Below are positions 1 to 9,473 of a stretch of 64,000 bases of DNA, one piece after another. The translations under genes were made by a program, and so were the position numbers. The number at the start of each line of letters is the position of its first letter. Within the stretch, counting starts at the first letter, position 1. The notes under the pieces were generated by a model that saw nothing but the letters and a program-made list of their open reading frames with translations, was not told where the DNA came from and made no database searches. Source of the stretch: an uncultured Desulfovibrio sp. (GTDB lineage Bacteria; Desulfobacterota; Desulfovibrionia; Desulfovibrionales; Desulfovibrionaceae); the NCBI RefSeq assembly GCF_944324505.1, contig NZ_CALUWO010000010.1, positions 1 through 64,000 on the forward strand, in the 5' to 3' direction.

Positions 1-341
1 CAGATGCTCGCGGCCAGTTTGGCGGCGGCCTGCCAGCGGCGGTTCTGCTCGGTTTCCTTGTGCGCTTTGATGGCCCGGATGCGTTCACGCAGGGCATCCC
101 GTTCGGCGGCGGTCAGTTCTTTTTCTGGCTTGTATGTCCATGTACCTTCATCGCCGGTGCGCCAGTTTTTCCACCAGATAGAGGCCGGAGTATCCAGAAA
201 CGCCTTGTACGCGCCGTCCTTGCGATGGGGCCGGTCCGCTGTGCCACAGCGGTGCAGGAGGCCGTCGGCCTGCACGACCTCGATCTCCAGCCCCGCTGCA
301 CGCAGACACTCGGCAAAACTGTGCAGAATGTCGGCGCTCAT
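1..341 (-). CDS. Phage/plasmid-type primase or TOPRIM protein, N-terminal part (cut by window edge)
   Basis: The reading frame runs off the left edge; about 113 residues are visible. The start codon at 341 overlaps the stop of the upstream AlpA-like gene (TAATG), so the two are translationally coupled. The visible protein contains a histidine/cysteine-bearing stretch ([20 protein letters not shown]) and then [13 protein letters not shown], a pattern familiar from the N-terminus of TOPRIM-type primase-helicases carried by phages and integrative elements. A charged, probably helical segment follows. The TOPRIM and helicase parts would lie beyond the edge, so the assignment rests on N-terminal resemblance only. 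In context it would be the element's own replication protein. Confidence 0.6.
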   Translation of the reverse strand, partial: MSADILHSFAECLRAAGLEIEVVQADGLLHRCGTADRPHRKDGAYKAFLDTPASIWWKNWRTGDEGTWTYKPEKELTAAERDALRERIRAIKAHKETEQNRRWQAAAKLAASI

Positions 342-550
342 TATCGCTTCCTCAATTGAGGGGCGGAATCTCTGGTGTGGACGCAGCGTGACGCAAACCA
401 GTCTTCAAGGTCTTCTATGTCGTACATGACACGGCTGCCGAGCTTGGCGTAGCGCGGGCCAACTTTTTTACAGCGCCAGCGGGCCAGTGTGCATGTCTTC
501 ACGCCGTACATGTCGGCAACTTCTTGTGGTGATAATTTTTTGGTCGCCAT
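341..550 (-). CDS. AlpA/excisionase-like helix-turn-helix protein
   Basis: A 69-residue protein beginning [16 protein letters not shown], with one helix-turn-helix of the MerR/AlpA (HTH_17) kind: [18 protein letters not shown], then [21 protein letters not shown], the usual hairpin and final helix of excisionase-type proteins. The start at 550 is chosen over the longer frame (613) because an AGGGAG ribosome-binding site sits six bases upstream and the family normally begins just before the helix-turn-helix. Such proteins in integrative elements switch on integrase or bind att sites as directionality factors. Coupled by overlap to the primase-like gene downstream. The short C-terminal tail after the last helix is not conserved in my recollection of the family. 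Confidence 0.75.
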   Translation of the reverse strand: MATKKLSPQEVADMYGVKTCTLARWRCKKVGPRYAKLGSRVMYDIEDLEDWFASRCVHTRDSAPQLRKR

Positions 551-670
551 CAGCATCTCCCTGTATTCAGGCTGAAGTGTGTGAATCCATCCAGAAGCAT
601 CTGGAGAGAACACACCCTATGCCCAGAGGAAAACGCTGAACAGACGGGGTGTTAGCAAAGGCGAAACAAA

Positions 671-702
671 ACCTCCCTTTCTTAGACCTAAGAAAGGGAG
701 GT
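671..702 (-). terminator. Hairpin terminator downstream of the membrane/coiled-coil gene
   Basis: Perfect inverted repeat with 15-bp arms (671-685 and 688-702) around a 2-base centre. Read on the minus strand it is followed by a T-rich run (TTTTGTTT), as expected for an intrinsic terminator ending the transcript that comes from 786 leftwards. The plus side is also AT-rich, so it may work in both directions. It separates the integrase/AlbA_2/membrane block from the AlpA/primase block. Confidence 0.7.
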
Positions 703-785
703 TGATAATTTTTATGTTATTTTACTATGTTATAACGGGGACAAGTTGAGGGTTGCGAACCTGAGCAGGTCAGGTTTCTTGCCTT

Positions 786-1667
786 TCAGGGATTTTGAAT
801 AGGCGCTCCGCCGTGGTTGATATACTCTTTCGGCATTGCCCTGCGAAAAATTTCTATGTAATTGCCCGGAGCGTTTTCAACCCCCAACGTCTTACCAATT
901 TCCTTGTATTGGCGCGTGATTTCGTGTTTGGCGAGTGGGTGGGTGAATTCTCTGGTAACCTTATTTGCTAATGTGACAAGAATGTGTATATGTGCTTCCA
1001 TTTGTTCAATTTCGTTTTTTAATTTGCCTTCTCGTCCCGCTGCGCTGGTATATTTCTCCGTCATTTCCTTGTATTTCTTTTTCAGCTCTTCAATCTCCCT
1101 GTTGAGTTTTGCGGCATCACAGCTTGGAGCTACACTGCTTTCGCCACACCAGCGCGTCTGATTTTCCTCCACAATCGCGGAAAGTTGTGTGGCATCGCAA
1201 CAATATTCGGGCGAGCCGAGAGCAAAAAACTTATTGAACCCAAAGAGCATGGGAGAAAGAAAGTTGGAAACTTCGCGGCAATCCACGCCGAGTTTTCCTC
1301 CCGCCGGGATTGCTTCATGACTTTTGAACACCCGGATACGATAATGGCGAAGCGCTTCCAACTGTTCATGGTTCGTGGAAGCATGCAGCATGAGCATGGC
1401 TTCACTCAGACGGATTGCGTGATCAACGTGATGTTTGCGCCATGTTCCCACATAAAGCGCACAAAAGGCGCAGATGCTCCAAACAGCGGCCCCGCCGATC
1501 ACGACGCACCAGAGCAGTATCAGCGCTACTCCTGCAAGTGAAACGCCTTGCGTAATTTTAATAACGGTAAACATGGTTGTCAGCCATGCCATGAGAAAGG
1601 CAAGGCCACAGCCCAGAACAGCAATCAGCAGAAATTTGATAATCGAACCGTTGGGAACAAACTTCAT
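786..1667 (-). CDS. Membrane-anchored coiled-coil protein of unknown function
   Basis: A 293-residue protein I do not recognise. It has two strong hydrophobic segments near the N-terminus (about residues 10-35 and 42-70), a soluble domain, and a charged coiled-coil stretch around residues 195-230 (IEELKKKYKEMTEKY). The start at 1667 overlaps the stop of the AlbA_2 gene by four bases (ATGA) and has a GGGAG site eight bases upstream, so the two are co-translated; an ATG 15 bases earlier is less likely. Several cysteines occur in the soluble part (EYCCDATQ, RWCGESS, PSCDA). The tight coupling to a putative DNA-binding/ATPase-like protein suggests one functional unit, possibly regulatory or defensive, but that is inference. 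Confidence 0.75.
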   Translation of the reverse strand: MKFVPNGSIIKFLLIAVLGCGLAFLMAWLTTMFTVIKITQGVSLAGVALILLWCVVIGGAAVWSICAFCALYVGTWRKHHVDHAIRLSEAMLMLHASTNHEQLEALRHYRIRVFKSHEAIPAGGKLGVDCREVSNFLSPMLFGFNKFFALGSPEYCCDATQLSAIVEENQTRWCGESSVAPSCDAAKLNREIEELKKKYKEMTEKYTSAAGREGKLKNEIEQMEAHIHILVTLANKVTREFTHPLAKHEITRQYKEIGKTLGVENAPGNYIEIFRRAMPKEYINHGGAPIQNP

Positions 1668-3124
1668 GGGAGAATCTCCCATTGTCCGCCCTTGCTGGGA
1701 CCGATGCGGCGCAAGATGCCCTTTTTCTTGAGCATGGTTGTTCTGTAAAGAATCGTGCGTCGGCTCACGTTTAGAACAGTAGCGAGTTCGGTTGTGGTTA
1801 TGCGCGGATTGGCGGAGATATGCTCAAGGAGCGCAAAAAGTTCTGGTGCAATTTCCGGTGCAATATCGCGCAGAGTTGCATCAGAAAGCCCTTGTTTCTG
1901 GTGCAAATTTTGTGTTTTTGATGCAAGTTCTGGTGCAAGTACCCCAGTGTTTTCCGCAGGCCGGTGGGTTCTGCGTACAATGGCCTTGAACAGCGAACTC
2001 TCCCGATCGTCTTCAAAATCAATATCCGGCCATGCCTTAAGAGCGCGCAGAATGCCGGAGCCGATGCCGTGGTAGGGCAAAAGCCCCTTGGCGGCGTAAG
2101 AAATCAGGATGGGGTTGCGGATATTGGAATTGCCGGCTTTGATATTGGCTATGGTCAGATTGTTCGGCAACGTGCCGGGGCTGATGATTTCCACGCGGTC
2201 ATCAAAAATGAAAATGCGGATGGGCGCGCTGACAAGATAATCCCTGTGTACAAGGGCGTTGACCAGCAGTTCCTCAAAAACCTGTTCCGGTATTTCCGGC
2301 GTACCCGGTGAGTTGACGCCATTCTTGCCCTGTACCTTGTGCAGGTTGCGCATGACAAAAGCCAGGGCATCCTTGAAAAGTCTGCTCAACGGGCCTTCAA
2401 AATCTTCGGTGTCATCGTAGCTGTCGGCATGAACGGCAATTCCCGGAAAGCGGACGCCTTTTGCCACGAACTGCGGAAAAATCAGCTCCGGCTGTTCGGC
2501 AAAAAGCAGCACTCCGGCCAGATTGAGATTTCCATCGCCAGCGGCGAGGTTCAGATTTTGCAGCAGGCGCAGTTGTTCTGCGTGGATATCCGGGAAGTCA
2601 CTGTCATACCGCTTTTTCAAAAAATCCCGGAACAGCAGCTTGTCCAGTTTGTTAATGCCCGCCTTTGTGGGCAATTCATCGGCATGGAATTGGCTGGTAT
2701 ACTGAAAAAGACGGCGCAGTTCCTCTTTTGAATTGATACGTCGCTTGTCCGCCCCGGCTTTCAGCCAGATAACGCCTTTCCTGTCAAAGTAGGGTTTGTC
2801 CATTCCCGCAGGAACGGTCAGGGCGATAACCACATTTCCATTTTCAAGAAGAATGTTCTGCGTCTGCACCACAAGCGGGCTGCGGACATGCTGGCTGGCG
2901 GCGTTGCCGATCAACTGGTTCGCATCATGCAATTCTCGGGATGTTATGCCGGACAGTGTTCCATCATCCTGCACGCCGATAAATATGACGCCGCCGTTGG
3001 CATTGGCGAAGGCGGCCATTTCCGCAGCCAGAGAATCCGCATTGTCGATTCGGGACTTGAACTGGCGTGTGCTGTCCTCGCCTGCGGCGGCCTGTTCCCT
3101 GAGCGTTTGAAGTGTGAATGCCAT
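1664..3124 (-). CDS. AlbA_2 (Schlafen-like) protein with GHKL-type ATPase-like C-domain and winged helix
   Basis: A 486-residue protein of the family once annotated as 'RecG-like' or 'divergent AAA-4'. The N-terminal ~130 residues form the AlbA_2/Schlafen fold (EDSTRQFKSRI, then AAFANANGGVIFIGVQDDG). Next comes the C-terminal HATPase_c_4 type domain (EELLVNALVHRDY, VEIISPGTLP, then HGIGSGILRA). The last ~60 residues form a winged helix (TTTELATVLNVSRRTILYR). A short Ala-Pro-Glu repeat (APEL/APEI) fills the linker. Members are common in mobile elements; their roles are mostly untested but include regulation and suspected defence. It lies 67 bases after the integrase gene and overlaps the membrane protein by four bases. 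Confidence 0.8.
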   Translation of the reverse strand: MAFTLQTLREQAAAGEDSTRQFKSRIDNADSLAAEMAAFANANGGVIFIGVQDDGTLSGITSRELHDANQLIGNAASQHVRSPLVVQTQNILLENGNVVIALTVPAGMDKPYFDRKGVIWLKAGADKRRINSKEELRRLFQYTSQFHADELPTKAGINKLDKLLFRDFLKKRYDSDFPDIHAEQLRLLQNLNLAAGDGNLNLAGVLLFAEQPELIFPQFVAKGVRFPGIAVHADSYDDTEDFEGPLSRLFKDALAFVMRNLHKVQGKNGVNSPGTPEIPEQVFEELLVNALVHRDYLVSAPIRIFIFDDRVEIISPGTLPNNLTIANIKAGNSNIRNPILISYAAKGLLPYHGIGSGILRALKAWPDIDFEDDRESSLFKAIVRRTHRPAENTGVLAPELASKTQNLHQKQGLSDATLRDIAPEIAPELFALLEHISANPRITTTELATVLNVSRRTILYRTTMLKKKGILRRIGPSKGGQWEILP

Positions 3125-3191
3125 GCCTGCTCCTTACAATACTATCTTTTTCCTCACCATGTGTACACGATAATCGGAACAGCCGCAAAAG

Positions 3192-4331
3192 CTACCGTTG
3201 GCCGGAGAGAATGTCCGCCGCCGCGTTGCTGGCAGCGGCCAAGGTCTCCGGCAGGAATTGGGCATACTTCTTTTTGGTGAAATCCACATTTTTGTGTGTC
3301 AGCATTTCCGAGATCATGTCCATGCTGAATTTGCCGCTGTTGGCGAGGCTTACGGCAAAGTGATGCCGCAGCCCGTGGAAGGGCCGGAACTTGGGCGGCA
3401 GGCCCGCCGCCTTGCGGAAGCGGTCAACCGCTGTGCAGTCTTTGCGCATCTCGCCGTTTTTGCCGGGAAAAACATAGGGGCTGCCGGGGAAATGCTCGTC
3501 ACGCCAAGCCATTTGTTCTTGCAACAGTTCTTCCACCAGAGAACTCATGCCGATGGAGAGGGTCTTTCTGCCCTTGGGATCGCGCAAACGAATGAGCTTG
3601 AGGTCAAAGGCCACGTCCTCATCTTGCAGCTTGAACATCTCCCCGCGCCGCATACCGGTAAAAAAGGCCAGCAAGAGCATATTGCCCACATCGCGGGCTG
3701 GCCATGTGCGGGCGCAATCCAGAAAGCGGCGAGTTTCTTCCGGCGTCAGATGCTCAATAACCTCATTGTCCTTGACGGGCATTTCGATCTGAAAGGCAAG
3801 ATTGGGGCAGCGGTTGGTCTTGACGCCAAAGTTAATGATGCGCCGCAGAAGCTCAAGGGCATTCCAGAGTGTGGCCGGTTTGCGTTCGCTCAGGGATTTG
3901 CGCAGCTCTTCCACCATCTGGGGCGTGATTTCCGAGACGCTTCGCTTGCCGAACAGCGGTTTGAGGTGTTTGAGGTAACGGTTGCGATCCGTGGTCAGCC
4001 CTTTGAGGGTCGGCCCCTTGATGTCAAAATATGCATCCGCAATTTCGGCAAAGGGCTTGTCTTTCTCCGCCTGTTCGCGGCGGAGTTCTTTGGCGGTTTT
4101 GACTTCTTCGCCATGTCTGATGGCCTTTATTCGATCAGCGCGAATTTCCGCCGCCACGTCCGGCCCGTATCCTTCGGAAATTTTGCCTACCTTTTCCCAA
4201 ATGAGGCGGCGGCCGGATTTAAACGTGATGTAGAAACACAGGTCAGGCGCGCCATTATACATTTCTGACGTTTCGTATACATAAACGCCAGCCCACTTCT
4301 TGGGGTGGTATCGCCGTTTTTGGGTAGCCAT
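3192..4331 (-). CDS. int: Tyrosine recombinase (integrase) of the element
   Basis: A 379-residue phage-type integrase. The N-terminal arm-binding region (ATQKRRYHPKKWAGVYV) is followed by a core-binding domain and the catalytic domain, in which the expected residues can be seen: Arg in TGMRRGEM, Lys in DPKGRKT, His-x-x-Arg in HGLRHHFA, His in MLTHKN and the nucleophile Tyr in KKKYAQF. The start at 4331 is preferred to 4355 because AAGG lies upstream at a sensible distance and the first eight residues of the longer frame look non-coding. The gene ends next to the other cargo, and its 5' end faces the att site about 200 bases away. It would catalyse integration into, and with a directionality factor excision from, the initiator tRNA gene. 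Confidence 0.93.
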   Translation of the reverse strand: MATQKRRYHPKKWAGVYVYETSEMYNGAPDLCFYITFKSGRRLIWEKVGKISEGYGPDVAAEIRADRIKAIRHGEEVKTAKELRREQAEKDKPFAEIADAYFDIKGPTLKGLTTDRNRYLKHLKPLFGKRSVSEITPQMVEELRKSLSERKPATLWNALELLRRIINFGVKTNRCPNLAFQIEMPVKDNEVIEHLTPEETRRFLDCARTWPARDVGNMLLLAFFTGMRRGEMFKLQDEDVAFDLKLIRLRDPKGRKTLSIGMSSLVEELLQEQMAWRDEHFPGSPYVFPGKNGEMRKDCTAVDRFRKAAGLPPKFRPFHGLRHHFAVSLANSGKFSMDMISEMLTHKNVDFTKKKYAQFLPETLAAASNAAADILSGQR

Positions 4332-4531
4332 GAACTGCCTTGGGTTGTGGTTCATACGCGGGAGCAGGTTTTAACCGGCAAAATTTTTCTAACCTATTTC
4401 TAACCACGCCGTCAATTTCTAACCATTCAGGTCAATGCGCGGCAAAGTCTTATTTTTTGATAACTTATTGAAAATAAAAATAAATCAAAGTCTATCCATC
4501 TGCGTCTAACTCTTTCAAATTCTGTCAAAAA

Positions 4532-4579
<48 letters not shown>

Positions 4580-4589
4580 GAAAACATCA

Positions 4590-4622
4590 AAGGCTTACGA
4601 TGTACGTCGTAAGCCTTTTTTT
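4590..4622 (+). terminator. Intrinsic terminator of the original tRNA-fMet gene
   Basis: An 11-bp perfect stem (AAGGCTTACGA at 4590-4600 with TCGTAAGCCTT at 4607-4617) closes a 6-base loop and runs into seven T residues. It lies ten bases after the CCA end of the tRNA fragment, so it was most likely the native terminator of the tRNA before the element inserted. From here to 4903 I see no gene. Confidence 0.85.
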
Positions 4623-4903
4623 GTTGGCGGAGTTTTTCAGCCGTCCTGGAGCATTTTTCGTTTGAAACGCCTTGTGTTTCAAAGCATACGGCCTGTCGTT
4701 TCGCGGAAAATCCGCGTTTTTTTCCGCTCACTTTGAACCGGGCGGGCTGGGCGCCTCGCGTTTTACCTTTTGCAAAGCCAGAACGCTCTCATGGGCTGCT
4801 GCATGCTCCTGCATCCGTCTGAAAAAACGCGCCGGGGGAAGACTCCCCCTTGCGCGCCAGCCAAGGGGGGCCTTTCCCCGAAATTCTCGATTGTTGCCGC
4901 TGT

Positions 4904-5872
4904 TTACTCTTTACACAAATCCTCAACACGTTGCAGGGTAATGTTCAGCTCGGAGGCTGCCGTAAACGCTTCCTTTACCTTGTCAAGCGGCACAACAAAA
5001 AACATGTATTCGTCGCCGCCTTCATCCCACAGCAGAATCGTCAGGCCATAGCGCTCATGCAAAACGGCATTGCAATCACGGAGCACATCTTCGGGATAGG
5101 CGTTTTCGTCATACGCGTTTTCATCGTCGCAGGGGGGCAGGTATTCCTTTGCCCCTGGCGGCAGAAGCGCACACAGGGAGGCAAAAACTTCTGCCGGTGC
5201 TTCCTTCCAGTCCACCCAGTCCAGGCGGTTCCGGTCTCTCAGGGCCAGACGCATCAACGTGAAATGCCAGCCGGTTTCGGGGTCGTCCTGGTAGTCGAAC
5301 TCTTCACAGAGCGCGGCGCATTCTGTCGGCTTTGTGGCTGCATCGTGGATTTTGTCCGCCAGCTCTTCGGCATCGGTTACGCCGATCAGGGTAAAGAAGG
5401 CAAGCAGGGCCTGACGCGATATGGGCACGGACTCCGGTATAACGGGCTTGTTCGCGTCCTTGAACATCACCAGCGTGCGCTCCATTTTTGCTATGATGGC
5501 GGGATCAGTGACTTCGGTATCCCGTCCCACCGTCTCATGCCACGTCCTGTCCCAGCGCAGATAGCGCAGTTCCACCTCATCGCCGCAAAGCACCACAAAG
5601 TAATAGTCAAAGGCCCAGCCGGATGCGACGACTTCGCCCATACAGATGCTTTTGGGAATATAGAAGGTTCCTTTATCGCACACATATTCGGAATCCGTAT
5701 TTTCCCCCATATCTATGTCGCACTTTGGAAAGGCGCCGACAGCAAGCAGCGTTGCTTCAGAGGGAATGGTGTGCGAGCGTTTCCCCTGAAAGAAGGTGAA
5801 CAGGTCTTTGTTTATGATGTCGCTGTGATAGGGCTTTCCGCGCACTCCTTTTGCGGGATAATAGATACGCAT
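4904..5872 (-). CDS. Hypothetical acidic protein, 322 residues
   Basis: I do not recognise this protein with confidence. It is soluble, acidic and rich in aromatic residues, with no signal peptide or membrane segment. The C-terminal half (from about residue 150, ISRQALLAFFTLIGVTDAEE on) may resemble the DUF6630 type of uncharacterised protein, but this is from memory and weak. An AAAGGAG site six bases before the ATG supports the start. It stands alone between the tRNA terminator and the type I restriction operon, all on the minus strand, 223 bases downstream of hsdR. Proteins of this style are often single-gene accessory loci or immunity-like proteins; nothing here proves either. Confidence 0.7.
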   Translation of the reverse strand: MRIYYPAKGVRGKPYHSDIINKDLFTFFQGKRSHTIPSEATLLAVGAFPKCDIDMGENTDSEYVCDKGTFYIPKSICMGEVVASGWAFDYYFVVLCGDEVELRYLRWDRTWHETVGRDTEVTDPAIIAKMERTLVMFKDANKPVIPESVPISRQALLAFFTLIGVTDAEELADKIHDAATKPTECAALCEEFDYQDDPETGWHFTLMRLALRDRNRLDWVDWKEAPAEVFASLCALLPPGAKEYLPPCDDENAYDENAYPEDVLRDCNAVLHERYGLTILLWDEGGDEYMFFVVPLDKVKEAFTAASELNITLQRVEDLCKE

Positions 5873-6069
5873 GCGTCGCTCCTTTCGTTCATACTCATGA
5901 TGTCGATTCCCCGCAGAGCAGAAGCGGGGATGCTTGATCCATCAAGAATGACGGGTATCTGCGGGGTAAGCAGCATGTATTCGGCCATCCTGTTTCCAGG
6001 GGCCTGTCAAATACCATCAAATGCGCCAATTCCCTCCGGGGACGGGCGGCGTTATGTCTCTGCCTCGCC

Positions 6070-6091
6070 TTTTCCCTTTTCAAAGGGAAAA
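6070..6091 (-). terminator. Short hairpin just after hsdR
   Basis: Inverted repeat TTTTCCCTTT / AAAGGGAAAA with a 2-base centre, starting five bases past the hsdR stop codon on the minus strand. The outer A-T pairs give a U-rich 3' side, so it is a plausible intrinsic terminator of the hsd operon. The stem is short, so efficiency is uncertain. Confidence 0.5.
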
Positions 6092-6095
6092 CGCT

Positions 6096-9000
6096 CTACA
6101 TCACCAGCGCATTATCTCGTACAGACTGGATAGCGGCAAGCAGTTTCTTCTGACGTATCTGGTCAAAATCAAGCAGTTTTGCCGGTTTATCAAATGGCGC
6201 CTTTGTCAGCATGGAAATATCTTCCATATAGCCGTTCTGTTCGATGTGCATGATGACCTTCTTGACAAATGCTATCTGGCGGGAGTTCAGCGACTGATCG
6301 TTGATGAATTCCGCAAATGCGGCAAGCGCGGCCTCATGATCCATTTTGGCAATCTTGCGTATCAGCAGGCCGAAGGGCGTGCTGCCGAAGGTTTTTTCGT
6401 AATCGTCCTTGCTGCCGAGTTCCTGCGTGAAGACACGTTCGAGTTCCTCATAGTCCTTTCTGGTCAGGGGGATGTTGTGCGTAAGGTTATAGATGGCCAG
6501 AGAGTTTCTGTGTTCCTCGATGTAGCGGTTAACCTTCATCCTGTAGCTGGCAAAGGGGTCTTCGGCAGGCAGGGGCGTTCCCCCGGACGATTGCAGCACG
6601 GGGTCGGTAAGAATGGTGATGATGTCCTTGCGTTTGCTGCCTTCATCCAGAAAGCAGATGAGGGCGCGCAGTTCCTGCCGGATATGCTCCAGTTTGTGGA
6701 TGTCCACAGTTTTCCAGCATTCGGGGTCGCCTATCTGCCGGATCAGCGGCAGTTTTTCCGCCACCTGCGGTATGCCGGACTTTTTTTCAAGCAGTCTGGC
6801 CGTATTGACAAGTTGCGCCAGATCGTGCCTGCTCCGCGAGCGCTGCTCCAGAACGTCCAGCATGAAGCCGTAGATAAAATTATCAAAACGCAGTGCCATG
6901 GCATCGGGGTCATCATAATGCACCAGCGGGGCCAGGTGTTCCGCCAGTTCCTGCTGGTCCAGATCGGAAAGGTGGGCAAAGGCTTCCGGGCGCTTGAATT
7001 TTTCCACATACTTCAGGGCAAGCCGCACATGAAAAAGGTCCGTATTGAGGGCGGCAATCTGGCGGCAGCAGCCTTCCGCCAATGCGTTGCGCAAGAGCTG
7101 GCCGGCGTTGTCGGACTGTGCGCCGTCCTGCAATGCCGCCATCAGGCGGAGACATTTTGTGAATATCCTTTCCGAGAGCGAGGCCGGCGCTTCGCCTTCC
7201 ATGATGTTTGTGGCCTGGCGAAAAAATTCGAAATTGCCGCAGTAATCGAAGATGAGAAAACGCTTTTTGCCGGCATATTCCCTGCCTTCGCTGCTGTCGG
7301 TGCACAGCAGCTCCGGGCAGAGGCGCGTGCCGCGCCCTATCATCTGCCAGAACTTGGTTTTGGAGCGGACCTTTTTGAAGAAGACAAGATTCACACATTC
7401 CGGCACATCGATGCCGGTATCCATCATGTCCACCGAAACCACGATATACGGCGTTTTGTCGGCCACCTTGAAATTGTCGATGACGGTCTGGGCATAGCTG
7501 TCGTCGCAGATGACGCGGCTGGCCCAGGTGCCGCGGTGCTCAGGATACAGGGCATTGAAGCGCTCCAGAATGAATTCGGCATGCTTCTTGTTCTGGGCAA
7601 AAATGATGGTTTTGCCGATGCGTTCTCCGCCATTTACCTTTATGCCGCGCTCCATGAGGTCCTGAAGCACGATGTCCACGGTTTTCTGATTGAACACAAA
7701 GTCGTTCAGCGCCTGCGAGGGGACAAAATCCGGCATAACGCCGTCTTCGGTAAAGTCGTCTTCGTACCGTTCCTTGTCTTCAGCGGAAAGTTCATCGTAG
7801 CTGATGCCCTCTGAAAGGAATTTTGTTGTGACCTCGTAATTGTAGTATGGCACCAGAACGTGATCCTGCTGCACGGCGGTTTCGTAGTCATAGGCATAGG
7901 TGGGAACGCCGTTTTCCAGCTCAAAGAATTCATAGGTATTTCTGGCCACCTCGGTTTTCGGCGTGGCGGTCAGGCCGAGAAGGATGGCATCAAAGTAGGC
8001 GAAAATGGCCCGGTATTTTTTGAAGATGCTGCGGTGGCTCTCGTCAATGATGATGAGATCAAAGTGCGCGGGGGTAAACAGCATGCCGCCGTTGGCGTCT
8101 GTGGCGCGGTCGATGGCGTTCATGATGGTGGGGTAGGTGGAAAAAACGATGCGTGCGGAAGCATCATCCTTGCTGGAACACAGATTACAGAGCGACATGT
8201 CCGGCAAATAGGTTTTGAAGTCATCCTTTGCCTGCGAAACCAGCGCCGTTCTGTCCGCCAGAAAGAGCACGTTGGTGATATGGTGGCCCCGGCTCAGCAC
8301 ATCAACCAGACTGGCGGCGGTTCTGGTTTTGCCGGTGCCGGTAGCCATGACGAGCAGGTGCTTGCGCACGCCGCGGCTGATTTCCTCGCATACGGCGCGG
8401 ATGGCCGCCTGCTGGTAGTAACGGTCGGTGATGCGGCTGCTGATGCCGATGCCTGCCAGCGGCTTTCTGGCCGTGCGGCGCTCCATGATTTTTTCCAGAT
8501 CGGCCTTGCTGAAAATGCCGCTGACCTGGCGCTGGGGACCATCGGCATCATCCCAGAAAAAGGTATCAAAGCCGTTGGTGGTAAACATGACGGGGCGCTG
8601 CCCGAAACGGCGTTGGAGGCAGTCGGCATAGAGCCGGGCCTGCGTTCTTCCGGTATTGGGGTCCTTGCTGGCCTTTTTGGCTTCCACCACGGCAAGCGGC
8701 TTGCCGTCCCTGCCCCAGAGCACATAATCCACATAGCCCTTCTGACCCGGAACGCCGGCCATGCCGTCCACTTCGTATTCCTGCGCCACATCGCTGTGCG
8801 GCCCTTCCAGCTCCCAGTCCATGCTCAGGAGCATGGCATCGATATAGAGTTTTCGGGTCCTGAATTCGGAAAGGTCGTCTACGCTGAAGGTGCGGTGCTG
8901 GCGGTTGTCTTTCTTCTTGCCGGTATATGTGTCCGCCAAGGTGGCAAGCTGCTGGCGGAGTCGTGCAATCTCTGCCTCTTTTTCGCCCAGCAGGCTTTCC

Positions 9001-9461
9001 TGCTCCCGGATTTTCTGCCTGTGGAGGCTGACGTGCTCCCTGGGAATCAGCTGTTCGTCAAAGGTGCGGGCCTGATAGTCCTGGCCATAGGCGTAATCAA
9101 CCCATTGAATGAACGCAAAGAGGCTTTTCAATGCCTGCACGGCAAAGGCAGGGGGAACGGTCCTGCCGGTATGCACGGCCATGTTGCCGAACAGGACAAT
9201 GCCTGTGATGCCATTGAACAAGGCTGGCGGGAGCTGTTTTTTGAAAGAGTGCTCGTGGATGAGCGCAGAGAGATTGTCCTTATAGGGAGCCTGTATGCTC
9301 TTGTCGACGGCATAGACCCACTTCACGGCCAGTTCCAGAGCCTTGCGGCAGCCGATGACGCACATGGCCGGCGACGTGGCAAAGACCTGTTCCGCCTCCA
9401 CAGCGGCAGCGGCAAACAGGGAGAACTCCTTGCGGCCGTTGAGAAAGTCGAAGTTGGGCAT
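6096..9461 (-). CDS. hsdR: Type I restriction enzyme R subunit (HsdR) with DUF4145 N-terminus
   Basis: A 1121-residue motor and nuclease subunit. Residues ~1-150 match the DUF4145 domain often found before HsdR-like helicases (CRKALELAVKWVY). The PD-(D/E)xK nuclease is visible at ~245-262 (YVDYVLWG, then VVEAKK; candidate acid and lysine residues D245, E260, K262). The SF2 helicase follows: Walker A ATGTGKT at 373-379, Walker B IIDESHRS near 458, FLILFDYCG and a GRGTRL motif VI further on. With HsdM and HsdS it would translocate DNA using ATP and cut unmethylated DNA at a distance. Twelve bases separate it from hsdS, so it is the last gene of the hsdM-hsdS-hsdR operon. Length is normal for the family. 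Confidence 0.93.
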   Translation of the reverse strand: MPNFDFLNGRKEFSLFAAAAVEAEQVFATSPAMCVIGCRKALELAVKWVYAVDKSIQAPYKDNLSALIHEHSFKKQLPPALFNGITGIVLFGNMAVHTGRTVPPAFAVQALKSLFAFIQWVDYAYGQDYQARTFDEQLIPREHVSLHRQKIREQESLLGEKEAEIARLRQQLATLADTYTGKKKDNRQHRTFSVDDLSEFRTRKLYIDAMLLSMDWELEGPHSDVAQEYEVDGMAGVPGQKGYVDYVLWGRDGKPLAVVEAKKASKDPNTGRTQARLYADCLQRRFGQRPVMFTTNGFDTFFWDDADGPQRQVSGIFSKADLEKIMERRTARKPLAGIGISSRITDRYYQQAAIRAVCEEISRGVRKHLLVMATGTGKTRTAASLVDVLSRGHHITNVLFLADRTALVSQAKDDFKTYLPDMSLCNLCSSKDDASARIVFSTYPTIMNAIDRATDANGGMLFTPAHFDLIIIDESHRSIFKKYRAIFAYFDAILLGLTATPKTEVARNTYEFFELENGVPTYAYDYETAVQQDHVLVPYYNYEVTTKFLSEGISYDELSAEDKERYEDDFTEDGVMPDFVPSQALNDFVFNQKTVDIVLQDLMERGIKVNGGERIGKTIIFAQNKKHAEFILERFNALYPEHRGTWASRVICDDSYAQTVIDNFKVADKTPYIVVSVDMMDTGIDVPECVNLVFFKKVRSKTKFWQMIGRGTRLCPELLCTDSSEGREYAGKKRFLIFDYCGNFEFFRQATNIMEGEAPASLSERIFTKCLRLMAALQDGAQSDNAGQLLRNALAEGCCRQIAALNTDLFHVRLALKYVEKFKRPEAFAHLSDLDQQELAEHLAPLVHYDDPDAMALRFDNFIYGFMLDVLEQRSRSRHDLAQLVNTARLLEKKSGIPQVAEKLPLIRQIGDPECWKTVDIHKLEHIRQELRALICFLDEGSKRKDIITILTDPVLQSSGGTPLPAEDPFASYRMKVNRYIEEHRNSLAIYNLTHNIPLTRKDYEELERVFTQELGSKDDYEKTFGSTPFGLLIRKIAKMDHEAALAAFAEFINDQSLNSRQIAFVKKVIMHIEQNGYMEDISMLTKAPFDKPAKLLDFDQIRQKKLLAAIQSVRDNALVM

Positions 9462-9473
9462 ACAGGAACTCCT

